In this document: positions 53,494 to 61,728 of the stretch, piece after piece
How the letters are laid out: every line of letters starts with the position of its first letter
Numbering within the stretch: the stretch's first letter is position 1
From: Terrilactibacillus sp. S3-3
Lineage (GTDB): Bacteria > Bacillota > Bacilli > Bacillales > Sporolactobacillaceae
Reading direction: 5' to 3'
Assembly (NCBI GenBank): GCA_030437565.1
Contig: CP129291.1
Coordinates: 1,426,001-1,490,000, forward strand
Length of the DNA: 64,000 nucleotides
Notes under the pieces: generated by a model
What the model saw: the letters and a program-made list of their open reading frames with translations, nothing else
Database searches by the model: none
Told to the model about the DNA's origin: nothing
Position numbers and translations under genes: made by a program

Positions 53494-55013
53494 CTCAACT
53501 TTCGCAGCTCAAATTAGGTAGATAAGTCTTGATGTAATGAGGCAAACGGTCCATCCATTGTTGGAGTTGACGAGTCACTATTTTTTTTTGATTGCCTTCT
53601 TTGTTTTTGTTAAAGCATCCTGTAGAATGACCAGCAGTTGCGTTAAAGCAACTGCCCAATCTAGCTCGTTCATTTCGTCGCAAAGTTCATAAAACATGCC
53701 GCCTAACGTTCGAACGTCCGTACTGCAGCGATTCTGCCAGGACAAAAGGATGAAACGAGAAAAGACAATCGTCGTATGACTAATCAGGAGATCATAGGAT
53801 CGGCCTTGATTCCCTTTTGAAGTTTGAGAAGAGACTTGGTTGCTTTGAAAAAGAGTTCAATATCCCATCTCATGCCGTATGTCCGGATGATTTCCTGTTC
53901 CGTCAGGGTGCAGTCAGTGCTTAAAATGGCCAGCCACTCGCTTTGTTTATTACGGTTTTGGATGAATACAACCTTGACCGGGACTTCGTTCGCCATTTGG
54001 GTACGAATCGAACGTAAAACGCCTTTGTAGCCGATCACCGGTTTTGCGAATCGATATAGTGTTTTTAATCCTACCCATTGCGAACCGACTCGGTAGCGTT
54101 GGTTGGTCGGCTTCACCATGCCAATGACGTGGATGCCTTGATCGGCCAGCGATCGAATCAGCGGCTGCTGGGTAAACCAGCTGTCCATCAAGACGTAGGA
54201 CGCTTCAATTCCGCTGTCCAGAGCACGTTTGACCATATTTGGAATTTGTTCCGGTGCCGTTTGCAGGGCTTCCACCCGTCTTTTATAGCCTGAACAACGT
54301 TTATCAATCGTTGAATCGATGCCGTTAATTCGGGTCTTCTCTTTGCTGGAGCTCAGCAACGAAAAGTCAACGGGCATGAAGGTTGTCCCATCGGACCAGC
54401 CCAAGGTTAACATACGGAATCCCTTATAGTGCCTTTTCTTCGCGTGATCAAAGCAATGAGCCAGGAGCTCGACCTTTTTACTGCGATCACGATAAAAAGA
54501 CGAATCATCGACGATCAGCACTTTGGTATGATTAGCACGCGTTAAGCGGCTGACTTTTGTGATTGTGAAAACACTGAGTGCCAGCAGAAATCGACGCCAG
54601 GCAAACTTCGGGTAATTTAAAAAGCGGTAGACCGTATCTTTGCCCGGTAAATCTGCGGCCTTGTGGCTTTCCAGCAAGCGAAACCAGTTTTTCTGGGTAA
54701 AGATCAGACGAAAGACGAGTTGGAAGAGATAGCCGCAGGAAAAGCCAAAAGACTTAACGATGCCTGCCTGACGAAGATGTTTCAAGACTTGCAGTTCATC
54801 AAATTTGCTTTTTTATTTCTTCAGGGAGTTGATTCTTTTGTGTGTAATTCGCTATCATGTAGAGGACACCTTTTCTATTTGGTAGTGTATTGCGACAGAT
54901 TCACTATACCAAAAAGTAAGGTGTCTTTCTATTGAGTCAAGCTCCCTAAGTCACAAACAATGGAGCGTGTAACACTCAGCTTTCGACTCGATTTTTAGAC
55001 TGCGAAAGTTAAG
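53494..55013. mobile_element. IS4-family insertion sequence with 6-bp target duplication
   Basis: Ends CTCAACTTTCGCAG (53494-53507) and, inverted, CTGCGAAAGTTAAG (55000-55013), one mismatch. Flanked by TTACTT at 53488-53493 and 55014-55019. Contains one transposase gene. Confidence 0.85.
53495..54785 (-). CDS. IS4-family transposase
   Basis: DDE transposase: VLIVDDSSFYRDRSKKVELL with the first Asp, YVLMDSWFTQQPLI with the second, and YGMRWDIELFFKATKSLLKL, the Y-2-R-3-E-6-K signature of IS4. The end (LQQWMDRLPHYIKTYLPNLS) is in another frame, after shifts near 53785 and 53590. The stop lies in the left inverted repeat. N-terminus may extend to about 54860 in another frame (KSKFDELQVLKHLRQAGI). 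Confidence 0.85.
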
Positions 55014-55033
55014 TTACTTTATACCAATGAACA

Positions 55034-55471
55034 TTATTCATCCCGATCACCACATTCATATTGTATTGCTGATTTTTCTGAGAGAATGTTAACACATGTA
55101 TTGTAGTCTTCTTTGCTTAATCCATTAAAAGTATGATTTTCTGCTAATGTTCGTATTTTGAGTTCGACAATGTTTAATTTATCTAAGAAAATATTATTTT
55201 TCACGGTTACCATATAAATGTTTCGAATTGGAATCAGATATTTCCTTTTAAAAAAGTTGCCCCTTTGTATAATTAAAAGATTGTTATCGATGATTAGCCG
55301 GCTATATTTCACCACTCTGAAAGACCAATAAATGTCAAAAAAAGTGCCCAACACGATTAGTATTAACAATGCTAAAATAATTTCATTTGAATAAAGAAAG
55401 TATAGAAGCAACAATCCACCGGCTAACCCAAAATCAATGGAAATATTTTTAAAGATTTCATAAAAAACCAA
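55034..55471 (-). CDS. YdbS-like PH-domain (bPH_2) membrane protein
   Basis: Two membrane helices (FGLAGGLLLLYFLYS, ILALLILIVLGTFFDIYW) then a PH-domain: SRLIIDNNLLIIQRGNFFKR, KYLIPIRNIYMVTVKNNIF. 145 residues from TTG; the frame continues upstream (KYLFYSNKSLVFYEI) without a start codon, so the true start may be further up or coupled to the gene before. Its TAA overlaps the ATG of the YdbT-like gene, as expected for a PH-domain gene pair. Confidence 0.72.
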   Translation of the reverse strand: MVFYEIFKNISIDFGLAGGLLLLYFLYSNEIILALLILIVLGTFFDIYWSFRVVKYSRLIIDNNLLIIQRGNFFKRKYLIPIRNIYMVTVKNNIFLDKLNIVELKIRTLAENHTFNGLSKEDYNTCVNILSEKSAIQYECGDRDE

Positions 55472-55507
55472 TGATTTATTGCTATAAAATAAATATTTAC
55501 TGTCTGT

Positions 55508-55806
55508 CTATTTTTTGTTGTAGAATTCATCTTTACTATACTGCTCCTGACGTTTTTTTCGCCGTGCATTTGAAGCGGTTTCCCCCCCATCAATAAAATA
55601 ATTATAGATAGAAGCATAACTGCAGCTGCCATTATTACTTTTGTCAGTAAACTATTCTGCGAAAAAATGGTGAAAATTATTCCCGCTATAAATGAAACGG
55701 TAGGAAGTATATATATACAGAAACGAATTTTTAACCTTGGCATTATCACTTCTTGAACAATCATTATTAAAATCGTAACAGCTAACACGATCCAGTTATT
55801 AGTCAA
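55508..55806 (-). CDS. small membrane protein of the bacteriocin operon
   Basis: About 98 residues, TTG start overlapping the previous stop (TTTGAC). Hydrophobic helices NWIVLAVTILIMIVQEVIM, FCIYILPTVSFIAGIIFTIF, VIMAAAVMLLSIIILLMGG; the tail KKRQEQYSKDEFYNKK is reached after a shift near 55550. No family recognised; similar small membrane proteins accompany PH-domain genes in leaderless bacteriocin clusters. Confidence 0.6.
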
Positions 55807-56105
55807 ACATCTGCCATATCTCCCTTACTTTCTATGTGTTTTTGATAGATCACTTCTGCAATAGAAGGAATGATAATATCTTCCTTAACCAAGAAATCTA
55901 AATAATCTTTAAAATCAGAGTCATTTTTCACATTAGTTTTTACTTTGTCGCGAATTTCGGTTAATTCTTTTTTTTAAAAAATGTAACTATGATGGGTCAT
56001 TTTGGATAAGTTGTTCATCTTATAATCTGACATAATTAACTTTTTTAACAAATCTAGTTCGTGATCAGTAAGAAGACATATCCAATCGAATTTTTCTGCT
56101 TTCAC
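55803..56105 (-). CDS. small HTH-like protein (DUF2089-like), first gene of the PH-domain operon
   Basis: About 100 residues, GTG 56105 behind GGGGGAG: VKAEKFDWICLLTDHELDLL, KKLIMSDYKMNNLSKMTHHSYIF, then, after a shift in the T/A run at about 55975, KELTEIRDKVK and FLVKEDIIIPSIAEVIYQKH. The layout (acidic helix, HTH-like middle, L-x-E-I-x-x-K) recalls DUF2089 proteins. Overlaps the next start by four bases, so likely co-translated. Confidence 0.5.
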
Positions 56106-56339
56106 TCGACTCCCCCTGACTTTATTCGTTCACGATCAAAAATTGTTTGTAATTTGTTACTATGGAGTCAAATTGATTTTTTGGCTAATTGTAAAATCAA
56201 ATTATCTACTTAAAGCAGAATAGAAAACAGCACCATAAAGCCCCGTACATTATTAAGGTAACCAAACCAAATGAAAGGTGGGTTCTGTTATAAATATTTG
56301 ACTGATTAAACGAACACATGTCCAATTACTGTATGATTC

Positions 56340-56575
56340 AAAACATTCATCAAGTATGGCAAGCCATTTGGTCAAATCTTCAAAATCATCGCAGTAAACA
56401 ATGGCCGTCAGTTCTCACAACTGATTACAGGCATTCTGAAGTGCAAATTGACTAAGGTTTATTACGCACATCTCTGTTCTTCATGGATATCTGGAACCAA
56501 TAAAGAACGCATTGATTCGATGATTTTTCCTAAGAAGAAAACTGTTTTCTGATTACTTAAGGAAATTCAACCGGT
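56340..56575 (+). pseudogene. IS30-family transposase remnant
   Basis: IIAVNNGRQFSQLITGIL, LTKVYYAHLCSSWISGTNKE, RIDSMIFPKKKTVF: the DDE core end of IS30 (NG-x-E-F, YxAHPYSSWxRGtNEN, FPKGT). Many changes in otherwise invariant residues (Asn to Lys at the catalytic region), no ends found. It lies between the promoter at 56756 and the PH-domain operon. Confidence 0.6.
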
Positions 56576-56755
56576 ACAAGCTTAAACAGGGACTAAGAAT
56601 AGTGAGAATTGAGTTAATTATCAGTACTAATAATTGAAAACAGATGCCACTGGATTTAATAGGTGGCATATTTATTCTTGCAATTTAGGATAATTTCTTA
56701 GCATTGTAAAACCTCCGATTCCTTGATTATGATTATGGGATCCTCCAACAATTAA

Positions 56756-56811
56756 TTATAATGAATACATTTATCTATTTCACCGAAATCTTTTTTGTGT
56801 GATCACCGAAA
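56756..56811 (-). promoter_or_regulatory. double CGGTGA operator and promoter facing the PH-domain operon
   Basis: Minus-strand reading: TTTCGGTGATCAC at 56811-56799, an A-rich spacer, TTTCGGTGA at 56788-56780, then TATAAT at 56761-56756, 18 bases after the second box. The two boxes are 23 bases apart, about two helix turns. The same arrangement stands before the circular bacteriocin gene (59788-59845). Confidence 0.6.
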
Positions 56812-56846
56812 AATAATTGGTAATCAGTATGATCAAGGAGGGGAAA

Positions 56847-57047
56847 ATGATTTTTCCTTACTCTCAGACGTTTTTACGGTTCAGAAATGTCATCGTGAGT
56901 ATTAAACCATTTATTGAGGCGAACATATTTGTGGATCCTTTATTTGCTTTATGCCAAAAACTCATCGATTCACTAAAAGCGTATGATTTGAAAAAAAAAC
57001 GTACGATTACTGCTTTACACCTGGCTTTAAAAGGGTCAGATGTATAA
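56847..57047 (+). CDS. small hypothetical protein (66 residues)
   Basis: ATG 56847 behind AAGGAGGGG. MIFPYSQTFLRFRNVIVSIK, ANIFVDPLFALCQKLIDSLK, then LKKKRTITALHLALKGSDV. Mixed amphipathic helices; no family recognised. Lies between the operator and the leaderless bacteriocin gene. Confidence 0.4.
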   Translation: MIFPYSQTFLRFRNVIVSIKPFIEANIFVDPLFALCQKLIDSLKAYDLKKKRTITALHLALKGSDV

Positions 57048-57341
57048 AACTTCTCTGTTTTTTTTTATACTACAAGCCTCATGAATCCGCTTTGGTGTCA
57101 TCGCCTGCCTTCATGATACACCGGATTTTATGATGATGTATTTCAACTTTAAAATTAATTTCAAAATAAAAATCATTTAAATTTTATAATAATTTTTATT
57201 CCTTTTTAAACTGATATTTTTTTGGCGAGCGTATTATTAAGCTGTACTTATCACTTATATTGTGAATTGTCAATCAACAAGTTTGGATTTTTCTGTAATA
57301 AAATTGAATTGTCCAAAAAATAAGTGAGGAGAGTGATAATC

Positions 57342-57476
57342 ATGGGCGCTATTGCTAAAATTGCAGCTAAATTAGGTTGGAAAGTTGTTAAAAAATATTA
57401 TGGTAGGATTATGAGGTGGATTGGCGAAGGGTGGACGGTTAACCAAATTATCAATTATATCAAAAAGCACATGTAA
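57342..57476 (+). CDS. leaderless class II bacteriocin, enterocin L50-like (44 residues)
   Basis: Starts MGAIAKIAAKLGWKVVKKYY and ends WTVNQIINYIKKHM, with IGEGW in the middle. From memory enterocin L50A/7A-type peptides start MGAIAKLVAKFGWPIVKKYY, also contain IGEGW and end WIKKHI; length (44) is the same. The peptide is cationic, amphipathic and Trp-containing with no leader, as for membrane-permeabilising leaderless bacteriocins that are active as translated. ATG 57342 is 12 bases behind GAGGAGAG. It has no L50B-like twin next to it. The PH-domain operon at 52089-56105 is a candidate for its export or immunity. Intact. Confidence 0.93.
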   Translation: MGAIAKIAAKLGWKVVKKYYGRIMRWIGEGWTVNQIINYIKKHM

Positions 57477-57601
57477 ACAATAAAAAGCATTAAATTTTGT
57501 ACATTATGGTCATAGTTTTATTGGATATTTCACAAAAAGCTGAAGGCATAGGGTCAAGTCTTTTTTTTATGTGTAAATTCACCTTAGCTAAGATAGAGTG
57601 A

Positions 57602-58837
57602 TTATCCTGGATAAAGAGTTGTTACGTTACTCGAACGATCAGGTGATTTTGGCTGTTTGGCCCTCCATTCAAAATAGTCTTCCATTTTCAGATAGTGGCG
57701 TCCTTCTATCCATTTTTCGTCCTTCTCCATGAGAACAGAGCCCATCAGACGAATCACAGATTGGCGGTTAGGGAAAATACGGATAACCCGTTCCCGACGG
57801 CGAAATTCCTCATTGAGCCGTTCCATCCCGTTAGTTGTCCGGAGGCGACGTCGATAGGGTTCTGGTAGAGGAAGCACCGCCGTCACGTCATCAAAGGCAT
57901 CCTCCACAAGCTCCGTCACTTTTGGTGCTTTGTCCTGATAATCCTTTAGAAAAGCATTAAGCAAGGTTCGAGCGACTTCCAGATTCGGCGCATAGAGAAT
58001 CGCCTTCACTTGTTCGGTTCCTTCGCTTTTGAGAGCTTTTGGCAACCGATCATGGACATTGCGCAGGAAGTGAGCCTGACACCGCTGCCAAGTAGCCCCT
58101 TGAAACGCTTTTTGAACCGCACTCACGAGACCGCCGTGGTCATCGCTGATCACCATGTCAACGCCTTTTAGACCGCGTGATTTCAGCCAGTCAAAATAAT
58201 TTTTCCAGGCGTCGGTGCTTTCGCTGTCATCGATTTTCAGACCTAGAATCGTTCGGTATCCTTTGTCGTTGATACCGTAGCTGATCAGCACGCCACAGGA
58301 GCGGACACGCCCGTTTTCTCGTACCTTCGTATAAACCGCATCAACGAATAGGAACGGATAGTTGCCCCTCAAAGGACGGTTATTCCAGCCTTTAACCACT
58401 GGATCCAGCTGCCCGCAAAGATCCGATACAGTCGTTTTCGAAAAGTCTGTGCCACAAAGCTCTTCAGTAATTTGACTTACGCGACGTGTGGAGACGCCGT
58501 TAATAACCATCTCCATTAGGGATAGAACCAGCACCTGCTCACTGCGCTGGTAACGCTTAAAGAGATCAGTAGAAAAATGGCCATTACGCAGGCGGGGAAC
58601 ATTGAGTGAAAGAGTACCCACGCGCGTCTTGAGTTGACGGGGATACGAGCCGTTACGGTAGTCCGTCCGTGCCTCACTGCGTTCGTACTTTTCGGCGCTC
58701 ACCTGCTCGCCGGCCTGTGCTTTTAAAACTTGATTTAAAATCGTCTCCAAAAGGATATTCATGCCCGATTCTTTAGAATTACCAAGAAATAATTGATGCA
58801 AAGTTGCTCATCTAGAGTAATCTGTAATTGAGTCATC
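57602..58837 (-). CDS. IS256-family (mutator type) transposase
   Basis: About 411 residues: VPRLRNGHFSTDLFKRYQRSE, FLFVDAVYTKVRENG with the first Asp, MVISDDHGGLVSAVQKAF with the second, RCQAHFLRNV, and TTNGMERLNEEFRRRERVIR with the Glu. The natural start is ATG 58837 (MTQLQITLDEQL) behind AAAGGAGAG; a one-base loss near 58806 moves it out of frame with the rest. Confidence 0.92.
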
Positions 58838-58947
58838 CCGAAATCTCTCCTTTAGAATTGGTTTGGTTAACTCTATTCTAACTAAGATGACGGGCTCTGG
58901 CTCATTTTCTATGAAAAAAATGAAAGAGACGAGTAAATAAAATCCTG

Positions 58948-58991
58948 CTGTTTTTCTGGAGGGGGCTGGCCAGCCCCCTCCAGAAAAACAG
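58948..58991. repeat. perfect 44-bp palindrome in the IS256 element
   Basis: 22-base arms, CTGTTTTTCTGGAGGGGG-CTGG and its exact complement, no loop. Lies between the transposase start and the right end. The deleted copy at 61008-61037 has the same sequence with one change and is cut off in the second arm. Confidence 0.9.
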
Positions 58992-59128
58992 AAACCCGGT
59001 CTAACATTTTCTCATATTCAGATAACCCTTTTTACACAATTATACTGGCTCAACTAGGCATAGCCATGTCCTCAGCTTTTTTGTGGTTCCTTATCAAAAT
59101 AGTTCGGGTATCTTCCTAATATTCATGA

Positions 59129-59683
59129 ATGTTAGGACACAAGAAGAATATGAAGAACATAAACGATCTGATCCTGACGATATTCCTGATGAAGAGTCTG
59201 CCTGAAATGAACGGACTGGAAATCTCGAAAAAAATACTTGAATTAAATCCACAGGCAAAAGTCATTATCTATACGGGTTTTGATTCAGAGCTCACCATGG
59301 TGTTCGACCAATTAATTGAAGAAGGTGTTTCCGGGATCGTCAGCAAATGCGCTTCGGTAGATACTTTAATTCGCGCTGTCCATGCTGTGATTGGCGGCTA
59401 CAGCGTTGTTCCAAATACTATCGTCCGAGAGGCTATTCACAACCATCGGTCAAAAAAGGAAATAGAAAGTCTCTTTAGTAAAAGAGAATTAGAAATCATT
59501 AAGGCCTTAATAGACGGCAATACGAACAAGAAAATCGCTGATAAACTTTACATCAGCCAACGGTCGATAGAGTACCATCTGCGTTCCATTTACAAAAAAT
59601 TAGGCATTCATTCTCGTGAACAAGTAGCGGACAGGGTAAAAGAAATGGGGATTGTTTTGCCCGCTTCTTTTGAGCAAAAATGA
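59129..59683 (+). CDS. ComA-like response regulator, N-terminally truncated
   Basis: Close paralogue of the regulator at 50865 from LPEMNGLEISKKILELNPQA on, including VIIYTGFDSELTMVFDQLIE, EGVSGIVSKCASVDTLIRAV and the LuxR HTH KRELEIIKALIDGNTNKKIA, KLYISQRSIEYHLRSIYKKLG. Ahead of that, 25 residues (MLGHKKNMKNINDLILTIF) do not contain the IDDH strand or the phospho-acceptor Asp. The loss lies near, but not at, the IS256 end at 59055. Next gene is the circular bacteriocin. Confidence 0.78.
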   Translation: MLGHKKNMKNINDLILTIFLMKSLPEMNGLEISKKILELNPQAKVIIYTGFDSELTMVFDQLIEEGVSGIVSKCASVDTLIRAVHAVIGGYSVVPNTIVREAIHNHRSKKEIESLFSKRELEIIKALIDGNTNKKIADKLYISQRSIEYHLRSIYKKLGIHSREQVADRVKEMGIVLPASFEQK

Positions 59684-59710
59684 CAAAATAAAAGACTACA
59701 CTATATGGAT

Positions 59711-59745
59711 AAAGCGGATTCGTCATGAATACCGCTTTTTTTTTG
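59711..59745 (+). terminator. terminator after the second ComA-like gene
   Basis: AAAGCGG / CCGCTTT stem with a 14-base loop and nine T. Confidence 0.8.
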
Positions 59746-59787
59746 CGTACCGACTACCTATTATCTGCGTAGTAGCTACCCACTTTT

Positions 59788-59845
59788 TTTCGGTGATCAC
59801 GAAAAAAAAGATTTCGGTGACAAAGGTTTAAGAGCCTAATAAGAT
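59788..59845 (+). promoter_or_regulatory. double CGGTGA operator and promoter of the circular bacteriocin gene
   Basis: TTTCGGTGATCAC at 59788-59800, A8 spacer, GATTTCGGTGA ending at 59820, TAAGAT at 59840-59845. Nearly identical to the minus-strand element at 56811-56774, with equal distance to the -10. Placed like an activator site overlapping the -35 region. Confidence 0.6.
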
Positions 59846-59899
59846 AGAAGTGTCATAAGATCTTATGGACAAATTTTAAGTCAGGAGGAATGATTTACG

Positions 59900-60191
59900 A
59901 TAAGAGAGTTGAGTAGTGTTCGTAAGTTAGCGTTTCTTTCCGTTGGTCTGGCGGTTGTGGCTGCATTCGTGACTGCTGTTTTTGTATCACCTCAATTGGC
60001 TTCTACGTTGGGGATCAGTACAGGGTCAGCAGCTGCAGTTGTAAAATTTCTTAATGCTTACAGTTCAATTACTTTTGTATTAACGATTATTGGAATTGTT
60101 ACGGGCGTGGGATCGGTTGGCTCTGGAATTGCCGCTACTGTTTTGTATCTCCTCAAAAAAAAAAGGAAAGGCAAAAGCTGCTGCTTTCTGA
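59900..60191 (+). CDS. circular bacteriocin precursor, amylocyclicin/uberolysin type
   Basis: A leader of about 32 residues (RELSSVRKLAFLSVGLAVVA, AFVTAVFVSPQ) is followed by a mature part starting LASTLGISTGSAAAVVKFLN and ending LLKKKGKAKAAAF. Amylocyclicin starts LASTLGIST and ends AAAW, and has 64 residues (from memory); the part here is also 64. A hydrophobic, Ala/Gly/Ile-rich, helical core with one Lys-rich patch is typical. The ring forms between the first Leu and the last aromatic residue; here that is Phe instead of Trp. The A10 run at 60155-60164 must be read as nine A to reach this end. AGGAGG at 59883-59888; the codon at the right distance is ATA 59900, otherwise TTG 59909. Confidence 0.88.
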
Positions 60192-60230
60192 CGCTATTTT
60201 GTAACACATCTAAAAGGAGGAACTCCTTTA

Positions 60231-60961
60231 ATGGTGAAAAAAACGTTGAATATTTTGCGTCAGCGGCTTAGTTTTTACGATAATAGTTTAGATGGCCGAC
60301 AATTTAGCTGGGACGGCCATTTTTTATACCATAGCGATAGCCGTTGTTTTGTTTGAAAAAACATCAAATAAGAGGGGATCTGTTTAGGGTTCTTATATTT
60401 GGACTGTTTTATAGTATAGGTACGTTAGATGTCAATAATGTTGTATTGCCGTATAGAGTCAGAAGACCATATACTATTTACGCAAGTAAGAGGGTTGCTT
60501 TAAAACACCTTTTGTTTGCCATTTTATATGGATTTACTCCGCAGTTATTAATCTTTAGCTTGTTTGATTTATTGTTAATAATTTTTGGAACTTACGACAT
60601 TGCAATATTCTTATTATTGTGCGTAGTTTTATTTTATCTATCTAAACTAACTTCTGGTATTGGCCTATTGACATCTACTTTTTTTATACTCGGTACAGGT
60701 TTTGGTATTTACTATAACTCTTACTATCTGAGCTTCTTATGCTTAATTTTAGGTTATTCGATTGTATGGGTAATAATTAGTGTAGATTTCTTTTATCCTA
60801 GCTCTAAAGTAGAAGTGTTTTTTCAAGGTTTTGAAAAGCTGCAGTTCAAACCACAGTCTATTTTTGCTCAAATGCTTCATTTATTACATAGGGAAAAAAT
60901 TTATAGTGGCTTTATTTGTAGCTTGCTCAAGCTTCGTGGGCTACTAGTTGAGCCAGTATAA
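60231..60961 (+). pseudogene. multi-spanning membrane protein of the circular bacteriocin operon, 3'-truncated by IS256
   Basis: ATG 60231, 10 bases behind AAAAGGAGG: MVKKTLNILRQRLSFYDNSL, DGRQFSWDGHF, then after a shift near 60340 hydrophobic helices (LLFAILYGFTPQLLIFSLFD, IAIFLLLCVVLFYLS, ISFLCLILGYSIVWVIISV). The last residues LLVEPV are encoded by the IS256 end, so the true C-terminus is lost. In circular bacteriocin operons the gene after the precursor codes for a large membrane protein needed for maturation; this is probably its N-terminal 235 residues. Confidence 0.62.
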
Positions 60962-61650
60962 TTGTGTAAAAAGGGTTATCTGAATATGAGAAAATGTTAG
61001 ACCGGGTTTCTGTTTTTCTGGAGGAGGCTGGCCAGCCCCAATGTTCCCCGCCTGCGTAATGGCCATTTTTTTTCTACTGATCTCTTTAAGCGTTACCAGC
61101 GCAGTGAGCAGGCGCTGGTTCTATCCCTAATGGAGATGGTTATTAACGGCGTCTCCACACGTCGCGTAAGTCAAATTACTGAAGAGCTTTGTGGCACAGA
61201 CTTTTCGAAAACGACTGTATCGGATCTTTGCGGGCAGCTGGATCCAGTGGTTAAAGGCTGGAATAACCGTCCTTTGAGGGGCAACTATCCGTTCCTATTC
61301 GTTGATGCGGTTTATACGAAGGTACGAGAAAACGGGCGTGTCCGCTCCTGTGGCGTGCTGATCAGCTACGGCATCAACGACAAAGGATACCGAACGATTC
61401 TAGGTCTGAAAATCGATGACAGCGAAAGCACCGACGCCTGGAAAAAATTATTTTGACTGGCTGAAATCACGCGGTCTAAAAAGCGTTGACATGGTGATCA
61501 GCGATGACCACGGCGGTCTCGTGAGTGCGGTTCAAAAAGCGTTTCAAGGGGCTACTTGGCAGCGGTGTCAGGCTCACTTCCTGCGCAATGTCCATGATCG
61601 GTTGCCAAAAGCTCTCAAAAGCGAAGGAACCGAACAAGTGAAGGCGATTC
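60945..61650 (+). mobile_element. IS256-family copy with internal and 3' deletions
   Basis: Starts with the same AGTTGAGCCAGTATAATTGT end as the copy at 57552-59055, in opposite orientation. The palindrome is cut at 61037 and joined to the transposase at VPRLRNGHF; a one-base shift occurs near 61446 and the gene stops at about 61650 after VKAIL. No left partner end or target duplication. Confidence 0.85.
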
Positions 61651-61728
61651 TCTATTCACAAAGAAGATATGCTCTCTTTATGCGATAAAGCATTGGAGAT
61701 GAAAAACGGGATGTTGACTCGTGAGTAG
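61651..61728 (+). pseudogene. last codons of an ABC transporter ATPase gene
   Basis: Directly behind the broken IS256 copy the frame HKEDMLSLCDKALEMKNGML TRE stop can be read: the usual ending of ABC ATPases (H-loop region, then CD-x-x-L-x-M-x-x-G). The stop overlaps the GTG of the next gene. Circular bacteriocin operons contain such an ATPase, so this is probably what remains of it. Confidence 0.55.

Larger units (their letters stand above)
57552..59055. mobile_element. IS256-family insertion sequence, complete, with 8-bp target duplication
   Basis: Flanked by AGGCATAG at 57544-57551 and 59056-59063. The right end, read inward on the minus strand, is AGTTGAGCCAGTATAATTGT, with GTGTAAAA as in IS256 termini; the left end GGTCAAGTC...ATGTGTAAATT is a weaker match. 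Contains one transposase gene and a long palindrome. Confidence 0.82.

Noticed and set aside
59890..59916. ATG 59890 as start of the circular bacteriocin
   Set aside because: Only two bases behind AGGAGG and in a frame that ends after eight codons; taken as a sign of an error near the true start.
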